The notes below the pieces were generated by a model. That model was not told the origin of the DNA and did no database searches. It was given only the letters and a program-made list of their open reading frames with translations. Positions 41,052 to 50,722 of a DNA stretch of 64,000 nucleotides are shown here, in pieces (the first letter of the stretch is position 1; the number at the start of each line of letters is the position of its first letter). A program made the position numbers and the translations under genes. Location: positions 1 through 64,000 of the forward strand of contig NZ_FNAR01000003.1 of NCBI RefSeq assembly GCF_900101985.1, read 5' to 3'. The DNA is from Bhargavaea beijingensis (GTDB lineage Bacteria; Bacillota; Bacilli; Bacillales_A; Planococcaceae).

Positions 41052-42020
41052 ATGCTTAAAGAATTCTTTATCGGTCTTTCCCAGAACCAGTTCCTGAACG
41101 CTGCCGCACAAAAATACGGCCTGAAGCTCGGCGCACAAAGTGTCGTAGCCGGCACGGATATTCATGAAGCCATTGAGACAATAAAAGAGTTAAACAAAAA
41201 CGGGATCTCCGCTACGGTGGATAACCTCGGTGAGTTCGTCTATGACCGGGAAGAAGCAACCGCCGCCAAAAATCAGATCCTGAATGTCGTGGAAGCCATC
41301 CACGAAGCCGGCGTCGATGCCCATGTCTCACTTAAAGCGTCCCAGCTCGGTCTTGATATTGACTACGACTTCGCACTTTCCAACCTGCGCGAGATTGTTG
41401 CGGCGGCATCGAAATATGACATGTTCGTCAATATCGATATGGAAGACTATGCCCGTCTCCAGCCATCGTTCGACATTCTGGACGAGCTCTCCAAAGACTA
41501 CGGGAATGTCGGCACCGTCATCCAGGCGTACTTCCACCGTGCAGAGGACGACATCCGCGACTACAAGGACTACCGCCTCCGTATCGTAAAGGGCGCTTAC
41601 AAAGAGCCGGCTAGCGTCGCTTATACGGAAAAGGAAGATATCGACCGGAACTTCATAAAGCTTATTGAATACCACCTTCTTCACGGCAAATTCACTTCTA
41701 TTGCCACCCATGACCACCACGTCATCGACCACGTGAAAAAATTCGCGGAAGAAAACAATATACCGCGGGATCAATTCGAGTTCCAGATGCTTTACGGATT
41801 CCGTCGCGACATGCAGCTTGAACTTGCAAAAGAAGGATACCTCTTCACCACCTATGTGCCATTCGGCAAAGACTGGTACGGCTACTTCATGCGCCGTCTC
41901 GCAGAACGCCCGCAGAACCTCAACCTTGTTGCAAAGCAAGTATTCACGCCAAAGACCAATGGCGTCATCGCCATCGCTGCAGGCGCCTTCCTGCTCGGCC
42001 GCGTAACGAAGCGCCGCTGA
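41052..42020 (+). CDS. putB: Proline dehydrogenase
   Basis: A 322-residue monofunctional FAD-linked proline dehydrogenase with the beta/alpha-barrel signatures SLKASQLGLDID (about 97), VNIDMEDYARL (about 126), RIVKGAYKEP (about 177) and the C-terminal substrate-binding YVPFGKDWYGYFMRRLAERP (about 270-289). It oxidises proline to pyrroline-5-carboxylate. No pyrroline-5-carboxylate dehydrogenase gene is adjacent. AGGAG precedes the ATG. The neighbour gdhA fits a glutamate/proline theme. Confidence 0.93.
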   Translation: MLKEFFIGLSQNQFLNAAAQKYGLKLGAQSVVAGTDIHEAIETIKELNKNGISATVDNLGEFVYDREEATAAKNQILNVVEAIHEAGVDAHVSLKASQLGLDIDYDFALSNLREIVAAASKYDMFVNIDMEDYARLQPSFDILDELSKDYGNVGTVIQAYFHRAEDDIRDYKDYRLRIVKGAYKEPASVAYTEKEDIDRNFIKLIEYHLLHGKFTSIATHDHHVIDHVKKFAEENNIPRDQFEFQMLYGFRRDMQLELAKEGYLFTTYVPFGKDWYGYFMRRLAERPQNLNLVAKQVFTPKTNGVIAIAAGAFLLGRVTKRR

Positions 42021-42028
42021 AGCTCACA

Positions 42029-42073
42029 AAAAGGACCGCACATCCGGATTTGTCCCGGATATGCGGTCCTTTT
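42029..42073. terminator. Bidirectional terminator
   Basis: AAAAGGACCGCA (42029-42040) pairs with TGCGGTCCTTTT (42062-42073), with ATCCGG/CCGGAT inside. It separates the convergent proline dehydrogenase and M20 peptidase genes. Confidence 0.92.
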
Positions 42074-42077
42074 CCTG

Positions 42078-43214
42078 TCATTGCTCTGTCAGGCTGACGA
42101 TGGTTTCGGCGAGCAGGCGGCATCGCGGAACAAACGAGTCGATTTCCAAATACTCGTCTTCGCGGTGAGCATTCCCTCCGACCGGGCCCATCCCGTCGAT
42201 TGTCGGAATCCCTGCTGCGGAGGTATAGGATGCATCCCCTCCTCCGCCTGTTGCGGTATCAGTCACATCAATCCCGATTTCAGAACCGATTTCCCGGATC
42301 TGTTCAATCAGGCGGGCTGTCCCTTCTGTCCGCTCCATCGGCGGGCGGTCGATGGTACCTTCAACAGTGATGCGTGTTCCTTCCACATCAGGAGTTGCAC
42401 AGATTTCCCGGATCTTATGATCAAGCGGCTCTGCCTGAGACAATTTCGTCGTTCGGATGTCCACATACCCGACGGCCTCAGGCGTCACGACATTCACCGC
42501 ATCTCCACCCTGTATGATGCCGACATTGACTGTGATGCCTTCATTATAGTCTGTTAGCGCATGAAGTTTGATGATCTTGTGGGCGAGCTCTTCCGTAGCA
42601 CTGCGCCCCTTTTCGGGTTCAATACCGGAGTGCGCGGCTACGCCGTGCACATGGATCGTATAGTCACCGCCGCCTTTACGTGCGCTGACGAGTGAGCCGT
42701 CCTTGCGCGCGGGCTCCATGATCAGTGCGGCTTTTTTTCCTTCAGCATGGGCCTCGATCATCGGACGGCTCGTGATTGAGCCAATTTCCTCGTCGCTTGT
42801 GAGAAGGATCTCGATATTGTCCAGGCCTGGACGCCCGCTGTCTGCGATGGCTTGTACAGCATAAAGAAGCGTGACGAGACTCGCCTTCATATCGATGACG
42901 CCAGGCCCGTATGCACGGCCATCTTTCACTGAAAACGGTCTCTCCGCAGCTGTTCCGTCACGGAAAACCGTATCCATGTGGGCAACTATCAGAATTTCAG
43001 GGTCCTTCGCGTCCTTATGCCGGATGATGAGGTGATTGCCTTGGATTTCCTGGCTGACTGTCTGCACGTCAAATCCGAGATTGACGTACGCTTCTTTCAG
43101 GATGCTTCCGATTTTGTCGATTCCCGCCTTGTTTCTTGAGCCGGAGTCAGTATTGACAAGCTGCTCGAGAAGGCCGAGCATCTCGGTCTGCCGGCTGTTC
43201 AGGAATTGCTCCAT
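42078..43214 (-). CDS. M20-family metallopeptidase/amidohydrolase
   Basis: A 378-residue zinc hydrolase. Metal and catalytic residues are seen in VAHMDTVFRDG (about 72), GVIDMKASLV (about 102), TSDEEIGS (about 136, Glu-Glu) and the late His in NAHREDEYL (about 350). The dimerisation domain is in the middle (HVHGVAAHSGIEPEKGRSA). It resembles carboxypeptidase G2-type or glutamyl-hydrolase enzymes; substrate unknown. GGAG before the ATG at 43214 favours it over 43259. Confidence 0.85.
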   Translation of the reverse strand: MEQFLNSRQTEMLGLLEQLVNTDSGSRNKAGIDKIGSILKEAYVNLGFDVQTVSQEIQGNHLIIRHKDAKDPEILIVAHMDTVFRDGTAAERPFSVKDGRAYGPGVIDMKASLVTLLYAVQAIADSGRPGLDNIEILLTSDEEIGSITSRPMIEAHAEGKKAALIMEPARKDGSLVSARKGGGDYTIHVHGVAAHSGIEPEKGRSATEELAHKIIKLHALTDYNEGITVNVGIIQGGDAVNVVTPEAVGYVDIRTTKLSQAEPLDHKIREICATPDVEGTRITVEGTIDRPPMERTEGTARLIEQIREIGSEIGIDVTDTATGGGGDASYTSAAGIPTIDGMGPVGGNAHREDEYLEIDSFVPRCRLLAETIVSLTEQ

Positions 43215-43367
43215 GATGATCCACTCCATTCGCTGCCTGATTAATGGTTCCCTTTTCATTATACCGCTTCGGGCGAGTCAATGAACCTGCTATTCTATGT
43301 AGCTGAAAGCCGAAAAATGATGCGGCAGGCAGAAAACTTTTCGACAAAATCCGACTTGTCCAGAATC

Positions 43368-43552
43368 TGTGGATAACTCTATGCACATCATCCACACCGA
43401 CAAACATGCAATGAAGCACCATTCACAAACACTATCAACAGGTTATCCACCTTTTTTTGTGGATAACGGAACAGTTGTTCCCGAATTATTTCTTTGGTAC
43501 ATTGTGAATGTGGGAAATGCGCCCCGCATCCACAAGGCTGTGATCATCCACC
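43368..43552. promoter_or_regulatory. DnaA-box cluster upstream of sda
   Basis: Perfect DnaA boxes (TTATCCACA on the reverse strand) lie at 43368-43376 and 43458-43466. One-mismatch boxes lie at 43388-43396 (TCATCCACA) and 43443-43451 (TTATCCACC); weaker ones at 43419-43427, 43526-43534 and 43544-43552. GTTATCCAC (43442-43450) and GTGGATAAC (43459-43467) form a perfect 9-bp dyad. In B. subtilis DnaA activates sda through boxes in front of it. This cluster fills most of the 350-base gap 43215-43565. Confidence 0.85.
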
Positions 43553-43565
43553 GGAGGTGAACAAG

Positions 43566-43712
43566 TTGGACAGACTAACAGACGATCAGCTTATTGACAC
43601 CTATCTTACGGCGATTGCACACGGGCTCAATCCATGCTTCATCATGCTACTCGAGAGAGAAATCATGCGGCGTACTTTCAACCAGGAAAAGAAATTGTTG
43701 TGTCCTGCCTAA
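43566..43712 (+). CDS. sda: Sporulation checkpoint inhibitor Sda
   Basis: A 48-residue helical-hairpin protein, LTDDQLIDTYLTAI then FIMLLEREIMRRTF, that matches Sda over its whole length. Sda binds histidine kinase KinA and blocks the sporulation phosphorelay when replication is perturbed. The start is a TTG with GGAGGTGA five bases upstream; upstream codons in the frame are non-coding. The DnaA-box cluster directly before it agrees with the known control of sda by DnaA. Its presence suggests a sporulating ancestry or lifestyle. Confidence 0.88.
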   Translation: MDRLTDDQLIDTYLTAIAHGLNPCFIMLLEREIMRRTFNQEKKLLCPA

Positions 43713-43719
43713 ATAATCA

Positions 43720-43776
43720 AGCAGACGGCACCGGGTAAAAGCAGGATCTGCTTTCCGGACTGCCATCTGCTTTTTG
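43720..43776 (+). terminator. Branched terminator after sda
   Basis: The outer stem AGCAGACGGCA (43720-43730) pairs with TGCCATCTGCT (43761-43771) with one mismatch, an inner hairpin AAAGCAG/CTGCTTT lies between, and TTTTTG follows. Confidence 0.75.
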
Positions 43777-43906
43777 TTTTGCTTTCATTAAAGGCAGGTG
43801 ATCACTGGCATTCAAAATACGTCCAAGAGGCAGCTTCTATCCCTTGCTGATTTCCTATCACCCCCGGGTGATGCCCCCGCGTACCCGAATGCTGTATTAA
43901 CCTTGG

Positions 43907-45160
43907 TCAGATCACTTTTTCTCCTTTTTTCCAGACGGCGCCGACATGGTTGATGCCGAACAGGTATTGGAGTTCCTGATAGTTCTCCACGTTCCAAATG
44001 ACGAGGTCGGCCTGCTTGCCTGGCTCGATCGAACCTGCTTTGTCTTGCATTCCGATAGCGTGTGCCGCATTGATGGTGGCCGCAACGAGCGCCTCTGCCG
44101 GAGTCATCCTCATGGAGATGCACGCCAGGTTCATGACAAGCGGCATCGAGGTCGTAGGGGAAGAGCCGGGATTGCAGTCGGTCGAGATGGCGACGGGGAC
44201 ACCCGCGTCGATCATTTCCCTGCCCTGTGCGGCTTCTTCCCTCAAGTACAATGCAGTCGCAGGCAGCAGGCATGCAATCACGCCCGCTGCCGCCATCTGC
44301 CGGATGCCTTCTACGGATGCTTTGAGCAGGTGTTCTGCAGAGACGGCGCCGACTTCAGCCGCAAGTTCCGCCCCTCCATAAGGTTCAATTTCATCGGCAT
44401 GGATTTTCGGTGCCAGCCCATGCCGCTTGCCTGCTTCCAAGATACGCCGGGATTGTTCGGGCGTATAGACACCGACTTCGCAAAAAACATCATTGAATAC
44501 TGCAAGCTGATCCGCTGCAACGGCCGGAATCATTTCGTCAATGATCAGACGGACGAAGTCATCTTCCCTGCCCTTGAATTCCGGCGGGACCGCGTGTGCG
44601 CCCATGAAAGTCGGGATGATGTCAACCGGATGCCGTTCGTTCAGCTGTTTCATGACATTCAGCTGCTTAAGCTCGGTCTGGAGTTCCATCCCGTAGCCGC
44701 TCTTTCCCTCGACTGTTGTCACCCCATGCCGCAGAAACGAATCAAGCCTGCGTTCCGCCTGCCGATACAGCTCTTCCTCTGTCGCTTTCCTGGTCATCCG
44801 GGCGGTCGCGTGAATGCCGCCGCCGGCATTCATGATGTCCATATAGGATGCGCCTTCAAGCCGCATTTCGAATTCCTTTTCACGGCTGCCTCCATAGACG
44901 AAGTGTGTATGCGGATCGATCAGCCCGGGTGTCACGAGCCGTCCTTTTGCCTCGTAAACATCGGCGTCTTCCGCCCATTCACCGAACTGTGCCTCCAGCT
45001 CGGCAGTTGTGCCGACAGCTTTGATTTCTCCGTTTTCAACCCATACACTTCCGTCCTCAATCAGGCCGAGTTCCGACATTTCCGCCCCGATCCTCGGCCC
45101 CTTTCCGCCTGCGACGGTCACGAGCTGCGCGGCATGTTTGATCCAGAGAGGTCTTCTCAT
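43907..45160 (-). CDS. hutI: Imidazolonepropionase HutI
   Basis: A 417-residue amidohydrolase-fold enzyme of histidine breakdown that opens the imidazolone ring to formiminoglutamate. Metal ligands are in [19 protein letters not shown] (about 78), [13 protein letters not shown] (about 245) and [15 protein letters not shown] (about 320). Length is normal. Its ATG overlaps the hutU stop by four bases. The order hutU-hutI is that of B. subtilis; hutH and hutG are not in the window. Confidence 0.95.
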   Translation of the reverse strand: MRRPLWIKHAAQLVTVAGGKGPRIGAEMSELGLIEDGSVWVENGEIKAVGTTAELEAQFGEWAEDADVYEAKGRLVTPGLIDPHTHFVYGGSREKEFEMRLEGASYMDIMNAGGGIHATARMTRKATEEELYRQAERRLDSFLRHGVTTVEGKSGYGMELQTELKQLNVMKQLNERHPVDIIPTFMGAHAVPPEFKGREDDFVRLIIDEMIPAVAADQLAVFNDVFCEVGVYTPEQSRRILEAGKRHGLAPKIHADEIEPYGGAELAAEVGAVSAEHLLKASVEGIRQMAAAGVIACLLPATALYLREEAAQGREMIDAGVPVAISTDCNPGSSPTTSMPLVMNLACISMRMTPAEALVAATINAAHAIGMQDKAGSIEPGKQADLVIWNVENYQELQYLFGINHVGAVWKKGEKVI

Positions 45161-46851
45161 GACAGATCATCCTCCTTTTCGAGCATCGGGATATCGACGC
45201 CCTTGTCCCGCGCTGTCCGGATGGCAAGCTCGTAACCTGCATCCGCATGACGGACGATGCCCATCCCCGGGTCGGTCGTCAGCACCCTCTCCAGCCGCAC
45301 TTCCGCTTCCTTCGAGCCGTCGGCAACAATCACCATCCCCGCATGCTGGGAGTAACCCATACCGACGCCACCGCCGTGATGAACGGAAACCCAGGTTGCT
45401 CCGCCGACGGCATTGATAAGTGCATTCAGGATCGGCCAATCGGACACCACATCGGAGCCGTCTTTCATCGCTTCCGTTTCGCGGTTCGGCGAGGCGACTG
45501 AACCTGAATCCAGATGGTCCCGGCCTATCACGATCGGTGCATTTAGTTCGCCTGATGCGACCATGCCGTTAATGATTTTCCCGAAGCGGGCGCGCTCCCC
45601 GTATCCGAACCAGCAGATCCGGGACGGGAGTCCTTGGAACTCGATTTTCTCGCGCGCCATTCGGATCCAGTTGCAGAGATGGGCATTATCGCTAAACTCC
45701 CGCAAAATCACTTCATCCGTTTTCAGGATATCTTCAGGATCGCCCGACAGCGCCACCCAGCGGAACGGGCCCCTGCCCTCGCAGAACTGGGGCCGGATAT
45801 AGGCGGGGACGAATCCCGGGAAATCGAATGCCCGCCCGACGCCCTCATCTTTGGCCACTTGGCGGATGTTGTTTCCATAATCGAACGTCACCGCACCTTT
45901 GTCCTTCATGACGAGCATGGCGCGGACGTGGCAAGCCATCGATGCTTTCGCTTTTTCCACGGCTAGTTCCGGATCCGATACACGGAGTGCCAGCGCCTCC
46001 TCCACTGTCATTCCAGCCGGAACATAGCCGTTCAGAGGGTCATGCGCCGAGGTCTGGTCTGTAAGAACATCCGGAACGAACCCGCGGGCCAACAGATCCG
46101 GCAATAAATCGGATGCGTTACCAAGCAACCCGATGGAAAGTGCCTTGCCGTTTCTCTTCGCTTCCTCCGCCAGGCGGATGGCCTCATCCGCAGAGGCAGT
46201 CTTCGTATCCAGGTATCGTGTCCGGATGCGCTTATCGATTCTGCTTTCATCTACCTCGATGGCGATACAGACCCCACCTGCCATCGTGACGGCAAGAGGC
46301 TGCGCGCCGCCCATCCCGCCGAGCCCCGCCGTGAGTGTGATCGTGCCTTTCAGCGAACCGCCGAAATGCTGGCGGGCCAGTTCTGCGAACGTCTCATAGG
46401 TACCCTGCACAATCCCCTGGGAACCGATATAGATCCAGCTTCCCGCAGTCATCTGGCCATACATCATGAGGCCTCTGCGGTCGAGTTCATGGAACGTCTC
46501 CCAGTCCGCGTAGGCCGGAACCAGGTTTGAGTTGGCGATGAGCACTCGAGGCGCATCAAGGTGTGTACGGAATACGGCCACCGGCTTTCCCGACTGGACC
46601 AAAAGTGTCTCATCATTTTCCAGCCGCTTCAGCACAGCGACAATTGCATCGAATGCTTCCCAATTCCGCGCCGCCTTGCCGATTCCCCCATAGACGACCA
46701 GCCGATCCGGATGCTCCGCAACATCCGGGTGGAGATTGTTCATGATCATCCGGAGTGCCGCCTCCTGCTGCCACCCCTTTGTATGAAGTTCCGTTCCCGT
46801 ATAGGACACAACCTTTTCCGCCGCCACATTTGTATGCGCTTTCAATTCCAT
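45157..46851 (-). CDS. hutU: Urocanate hydratase HutU
   Basis: A 564-residue NAD-containing urocanase. Family signatures are [12 protein letters not shown] (about 47), [29 protein letters not shown] (about 122), [16 protein letters not shown] (about 165) and [13 protein letters not shown] (about 400). It hydrates urocanate to imidazolonepropionate. An ATG at 46869 is in frame but has no ribosome binding site; GGGAGGGG precedes 46851, where the start is also slightly close, and a TTG two codons later is possible. It is first of a two-gene unit with a palindrome on its promoter. Confidence 0.95.
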   Translation of the reverse strand: MELKAHTNVAAEKVVSYTGTELHTKGWQQEAALRMIMNNLHPDVAEHPDRLVVYGGIGKAARNWEAFDAIVAVLKRLENDETLLVQSGKPVAVFRTHLDAPRVLIANSNLVPAYADWETFHELDRRGLMMYGQMTAGSWIYIGSQGIVQGTYETFAELARQHFGGSLKGTITLTAGLGGMGGAQPLAVTMAGGVCIAIEVDESRIDKRIRTRYLDTKTASADEAIRLAEEAKRNGKALSIGLLGNASDLLPDLLARGFVPDVLTDQTSAHDPLNGYVPAGMTVEEALALRVSDPELAVEKAKASMACHVRAMLVMKDKGAVTFDYGNNIRQVAKDEGVGRAFDFPGFVPAYIRPQFCEGRGPFRWVALSGDPEDILKTDEVILREFSDNAHLCNWIRMAREKIEFQGLPSRICWFGYGERARFGKIINGMVASGELNAPIVIGRDHLDSGSVASPNRETEAMKDGSDVVSDWPILNALINAVGGATWVSVHHGGGVGMGYSQHAGMVIVADGSKEAEVRLERVLTTDPGMGIVRHADAGYELAIRTARDKGVDIPMLEKEDDLS

Positions 46852-46930
46852 CCCCTCCCTTTCCTTCATTGTACAATGAATCTTGGAGTGAAGGCATTCG
46901 GATCGGAATAATGATTACTGGTGTAGCAGG

Positions 46931-46964
46931 TTATCATGATAAAAACAGAGATTGGCCCCTGCAA
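46931..46964 (-). promoter_or_regulatory. hutU promoter with overlapping palindromic operator
   Basis: On the minus strand TTGCAG (46959-46964), a 17-base spacer and TATCAT (46936-46941) form a good promoter. The perfect 12-bp palindrome TTATCATGATAA (46931-46942) covers the -10 box. The same core occurs before hisZ at 61194-61205. Confidence 0.65.
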
Positions 46965-47038
46965 AATTTAAGTTTTGAAACTTTTGTCTTTCCCTGAACG
47001 TAAAACCAATCAAGTGGGTAGGAACGGAGGTGCACATC

Positions 47039-48724
47039 ATGAAGCGATCGATCAACATTGCGGCAACTGTAATGGTTTTGTTTTTCCTGCTGCCTGCAGC
47101 AGCCTTTGCTGTCGACTTTGAAATTACCAATAGCCGGATCGAAGCAATTGTGGATGCATCGGGTGGGGTCAGCGTCACGGAGTTCCATACGTATGAATTC
47201 GATGGGGAATTCAACGGAGTGACCCGGATGCTTGTTCCGAAGGAGCATACCAAACTCACCGGGTTCAAGGCTTTCGAGGACAGCCGCCCCCTCAAGACCG
47301 AGAAAGACGGTGACCTGTACAAGATTTTCCGCGGCGGCGAGGATGAAAGCGTGATCGTGGAACTCCGCTACCGGATGGAGGGGGCGGTTACCCGGTACGA
47401 GGATGGAGCCGAGTTTTACTGGCCTTTTTTTGACGACCGCAATGAATCGGAGTACGCCAACATGGTCATCTCCGTTGCCCCTCCCCGACCGACTTCCGGT
47501 ACGGAACTGATCGGCTACGATGAAGCAGCGGATACCGGGACCATCAATCCGGACGGCACGGCCCGTTTTGACCTGGGTCATGTCGGTTCAGGTCAAAACG
47601 GTGATATCCGCGTGGTGTTTGATGCCTCACTCTTCCCTTCCCTGAAAACCGTAGAGGGGACTATCCGTGACAAACTTGCCGAGGAGCGCACACGGATCGC
47701 CAAGGAGCAGGAAACCGCGGCTGCACGCCACCGGAATGCTGTTCTGGCCGGGAATATCGCACTTCCTGCGGCCTTCACTCTCCTTCTTGGGCTGTTCTTT
47801 AGAGAATGGAGCCACTCCCGGAGAAAATTGGCGGAAGCGCGACGCTCTGCAGAAGCAACCGGCTTCAGGACACCCGGCGAAATCGTCAGCATGCCGGCCG
47901 TCATGCAGTTCATGTCTCCTGCCATTGACACCGGACCGGAACGCCTTTCTGCCGCGCTTCTCGACCTCATCCGGAAAGGCCAGGTCATTCAGGTGTCGAA
48001 AACCCGTTTTAAGGAAACCGACAATCCACCAGAGCTTGAGCACGAAGAGATCTTCCGCTCCCTTCTATTCAATCGCTTCGGCGACGAGACAGGCGGTTTC
48101 GACCTCGAAGAACTAAAAAAGCGGACAGAAGACGACGGACAGGCTGCAGAGTATAGCAACCGGATTGCAGAATGGAGCGGTGCGGTTTCACGAGAACTCC
48201 AGAAAGCCGGATTAAAACAGAAGAATCCAGTCTTCTCCGCCATTCTAATCTTCACCGGCAGCGTCATTGCAGGCACAGCTGTCTACCTGGGCTTGGGAGA
48301 AGCCTGGATTCATCTGGTCCTCGCCATTCCGCTTGCACTGGCCGCTCTGGCCACAGCCGCCTTTTATCGTCCACTAAGCGAGAAAGGCCACCAGCTTCGT
48401 GAAATGTGGCTGCACTTTGCCGGGCAGTTCAAGGAATCTGATGCTGAAAACTGGTCTTCGTTGCCTCGTGAAGAACGGATGAGAGGATACATCTATGCAA
48501 TCGGCACGAAAAACCAAGACATCGACCTGCCGTTTGCCCGATTTGCGGAAACCCATCAGTCTGCCGCTCATATGACGCCAGCCGTACTCGCTTATGATCC
48601 GCTCATCATGAACAGCTCCTTTGCAATCGCCGGTGAACACGCTGCCCAATCTTACACTTCATCTTCCCAGACAAGCTCTGGCGGGGGGGTTGGAGGCGGA
48701 GGTGGCGGATCGGGCGCGTTCTGA
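47039..48724 (+). CDS. DUF2207 family membrane protein
   Basis: A 561-residue protein with a signal peptide (INIAATVMVLFFLLPAAAFA), an extracytoplasmic DUF2207 beta domain (about 25-215), a membrane helix (AGNIALPAAFTLLLGLFF, about 238), a cytoplasmic part, two more helices (SAILIFTGSVIAGTAVYLGL and HLVLAIPLALAALATAAFY) and a Gly-rich tail (GGGVGGGGGGSG) before a final Ala-Phe, all typical of the family. Function unknown. GGAGGTG before the ATG at 47039 fixes the start, not the GTG at 47030. It is divergent from hutUI. Confidence 0.85.
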   Translation: MKRSINIAATVMVLFFLLPAAAFAVDFEITNSRIEAIVDASGGVSVTEFHTYEFDGEFNGVTRMLVPKEHTKLTGFKAFEDSRPLKTEKDGDLYKIFRGGEDESVIVELRYRMEGAVTRYEDGAEFYWPFFDDRNESEYANMVISVAPPRPTSGTELIGYDEAADTGTINPDGTARFDLGHVGSGQNGDIRVVFDASLFPSLKTVEGTIRDKLAEERTRIAKEQETAAARHRNAVLAGNIALPAAFTLLLGLFFREWSHSRRKLAEARRSAEATGFRTPGEIVSMPAVMQFMSPAIDTGPERLSAALLDLIRKGQVIQVSKTRFKETDNPPELEHEEIFRSLLFNRFGDETGGFDLEELKKRTEDDGQAAEYSNRIAEWSGAVSRELQKAGLKQKNPVFSAILIFTGSVIAGTAVYLGLGEAWIHLVLAIPLALAALATAAFYRPLSEKGHQLREMWLHFAGQFKESDAENWSSLPREERMRGYIYAIGTKNQDIDLPFARFAETHQSAAHMTPAVLAYDPLIMNSSFAIAGEHAAQSYTSSSQTSSGGGVGGGGGGSGAF

Positions 48725-48745
48725 CTTCTGAATAACGGACCGAGT

Positions 48746-48783
48746 AAAAGCGCCATTCCGGACTTGCCGGAATGGCGCTTTTT
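48746..48783 (+). terminator. Terminator after the DUF2207 gene
   Basis: AAAAGCGCCATTCCGG (48746-48761) pairs perfectly with CCGGAATGGCGCTTTT (48767-48782) around ACTTG. A second, imperfect hairpin of similar sequence at about 48847-48880 could terminate the acyltransferase gene on the other strand. Confidence 0.92.
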
Positions 48784-48887
48784 ATGAACCCAGCCGTTCT
48801 TCGACTTTCTTGAGAGCCAGCTCTCCTTATTAAAAAAGAAAATCCAACGCCATTCTGAATACCCGAATAGCGCTTTTCTTACATCTA

Positions 48888-49937
48888 TCATCTAGCCAGT
48901 TGATCTAATGCTTTAATTCTTCCAGTAAATAGTTTGGTAAGACGCGACTCATAAAATAACATTGCCCAACCGATCGATGTCGCCAAACCCAAGAAGGTCA
49001 AAATGACCACGTGGGACCAAAAAGTGTTTGCCACTGTCTGAGTAAGGTTGCTTAAATAAGGAAGAGTCAGCTGATGTGTCAAGTAGATGAAGAATGAAAA
49101 ATGACTCAACTTGATAAGTGTATGATTGGGTTTTTTAATCATTCTCAATAAAACTAATGCAAGAATGAAGACAGACAAAGCGAAAATGAGCATGTCATAC
49201 CGATCACTTTTTACAGATACAAAAACCCTGTCCATCACCCTATTCATCATCATTACATACGATACAACTGCAGTAATTAGCGGGATATAAAAATGTTTTG
49301 TAAAGAAGATTAATACTCTTTCATAATTTTGTCCGATATAGAAAGCCACTACGAAATAAAAGAGCCATCCGATAAAAATGGTCCGATCCCAAAAAGGATA
49401 CACTTGTTCAATGAATACACGATATTCTTTATTACCTGCATGTATATACAAATATGTAAATGACAAAACGAAAGAAATTAAAATAGGGGGAAGTGGATGA
49501 GACTTCTGCAAGAAGCGTCCCAGCAAAATATGTAGAATATAAAATTGGAAAATAACCAAAACAAAAAAGCCATGCCAATGCCCAAGAACTACAATTTCCC
49601 AAGAACGCTGGAAAAAGACCGACCATTGACCTTCAGAATGCATATAGCTCTTGAGCAAGCCAATCAGAATATAGGGAACCAAAATATACTTGACCCTTTT
49701 TAACAAAAATCCCTTTCTTACGCCATTGGGATAATTTTTTGAAATGAGTACCTCTGAAATCATTACAAATACAGGAGTAGCCCAAAGCAAGGCGAAACGA
49801 AAATATGTAATGAATTTATCCTGATCGAAGAGAGCAGGCTCATAGGTTTTCGCGTAATTGGTAATTGAATGGGTCACTACAACAGCAATGCACGCAATTG
49901 CACGCAACAGATTAATTTCGTTCAGTTGCCTGTTCAA
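48888..49937 (-). CDS. Acyltransferase family 3 membrane protein
   Basis: A 349-residue protein with about ten membrane helices, beginning NEINLLRAIACIAVVVTHSI, the typical N-terminal helix of acyltransferase-3 proteins with the catalytic His in VTHS. Such enzymes O-acetylate cell-surface polymers; target unknown. The ORF extends to 49985, but GAGGTGG before the TTG at 49937 and the family N-terminus favour that start. Base composition is strikingly low (17 G+C in 60 bases at 49081-49140) against about 55% around it, suggesting horizontal gain. Confidence 0.8.
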   Translation of the reverse strand: MNRQLNEINLLRAIACIAVVVTHSITNYAKTYEPALFDQDKFITYFRFALLWATPVFVMISEVLISKNYPNGVRKGFLLKRVKYILVPYILIGLLKSYMHSEGQWSVFFQRSWEIVVLGHWHGFFVLVIFQFYILHILLGRFLQKSHPLPPILISFVLSFTYLYIHAGNKEYRVFIEQVYPFWDRTIFIGWLFYFVVAFYIGQNYERVLIFFTKHFYIPLITAVVSYVMMMNRVMDRVFVSVKSDRYDMLIFALSVFILALVLLRMIKKPNHTLIKLSHFSFFIYLTHQLTLPYLSNLTQTVANTFWSHVVILTFLGLATSIGWAMLFYESRLTKLFTGRIKALDQLAR

Positions 49938-50041
49938 ATTTATCCACCTCAACCAATAAGCATAATACAACAAATATAACACCAATATTCAAATTTTTTA
50001 TTTACAATTTATAGCATGTTGCAATCTGTCCCTTCTGCTTG

Positions 50042-50722
50042 CTAACTGAAAAAGATCGTACAGACAACCGTAATCAGAATCGCCGTCAGGATATAGGCAA
50101 CCGTGCTGACAGAGCCTTCCCTGTCGCTCGTCTCAAAAAGCTTCGCAGTGCCGAATCCGTGCGACGCGATACCGATGCTGAGACCACGGGCGACCGGATG
50201 GCGGATGCCCAGCTTGTCAAGAATCGGGATGCCGAGTACCGCACCGCCGATGCCGGCAATCATCACATACACAACAGTGAGCGACGGGATGCCGCCGACC
50301 ATCTCGGACAGCTCGATGGCAATCGGTGTCGTGGCATTTTTCGGAATGGTCGAAGTGGCTACCGCTGTGTCCGCACCTAGCCACTTTGTCAGCAAATAAC
50401 CGCTGAATAGGCCAAACAGTCCTCCCCCAGCCACGCCAAGAAGGATCGGCCCAAAGTATTTCTTCACCATCGGCAGGTTAAAGTACAGCGGATAAGCAAG
50501 CGCAACAACCGCCGGACCGAGCAGCCAGTTCCACAAATTGGCTCCCTTCATATACGTATCATAGGGAATGTCCGCTACTAGCAGCATTGCGCCGATCAGG
50601 ACCGTCGCTACAATCAGCGGCTGCAGCCAAGTTTTTTTGTACCGCTTATAAAGACCAATGCCGATTGCATATGTACCCAGCGTCAACAGTGCGCCGAACA
50701 AGTAAGTGATGCCCATATTCAT
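50042..50722 (-). CDS. lrgB: LrgB/CidB-family antiholin-like protein
   Basis: A 226-residue membrane protein with the LrgB signatures VALAYPLYFNLPMVKKYF (about 75), KNATTPIAIELSEMVGGIPS (about 130) and RGLSIGIASHGFGTAKLFE (about 182). With LrgA it affects murein hydrolase activity or pyruvate/glycolate export in other Bacillota. The ATG overlaps the lrgA stop (TGATG) and AGGAGG is seven bases upstream. No LytSR genes are adjacent. Confidence 0.9.
   Translation of the reverse strand: MNMGITYLFGALLTLGTYAIGIGLYKRYKKTWLQPLIVATVLIGAMLLVADIPYDTYMKGANLWNWLLGPAVVALAYPLYFNLPMVKKYFGPILLGVAGGGLFGLFSGYLLTKWLGADTAVATSTIPKNATTPIAIELSEMVGGIPSLTVVYVMIAGIGGAVLGIPILDKLGIRHPVARGLSIGIASHGFGTAKLFETSDREGSVSTVAYILTAILITVVCTIFFS

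Noticed and set aside
43260-43565. Chromosomal origin of replication, from the DnaA boxes
   Set aside because: No dnaA, dnaN or AT-rich unwinding region is nearby; the position before sda explains the boxes.
43946-45235. Long open frame (429 codons) antisense to hutI
   Set aside because: It is a mirror frame of a well-supported, conserved gene in GC-rich DNA; its translation has no recognisable domain and no ribosome binding site.
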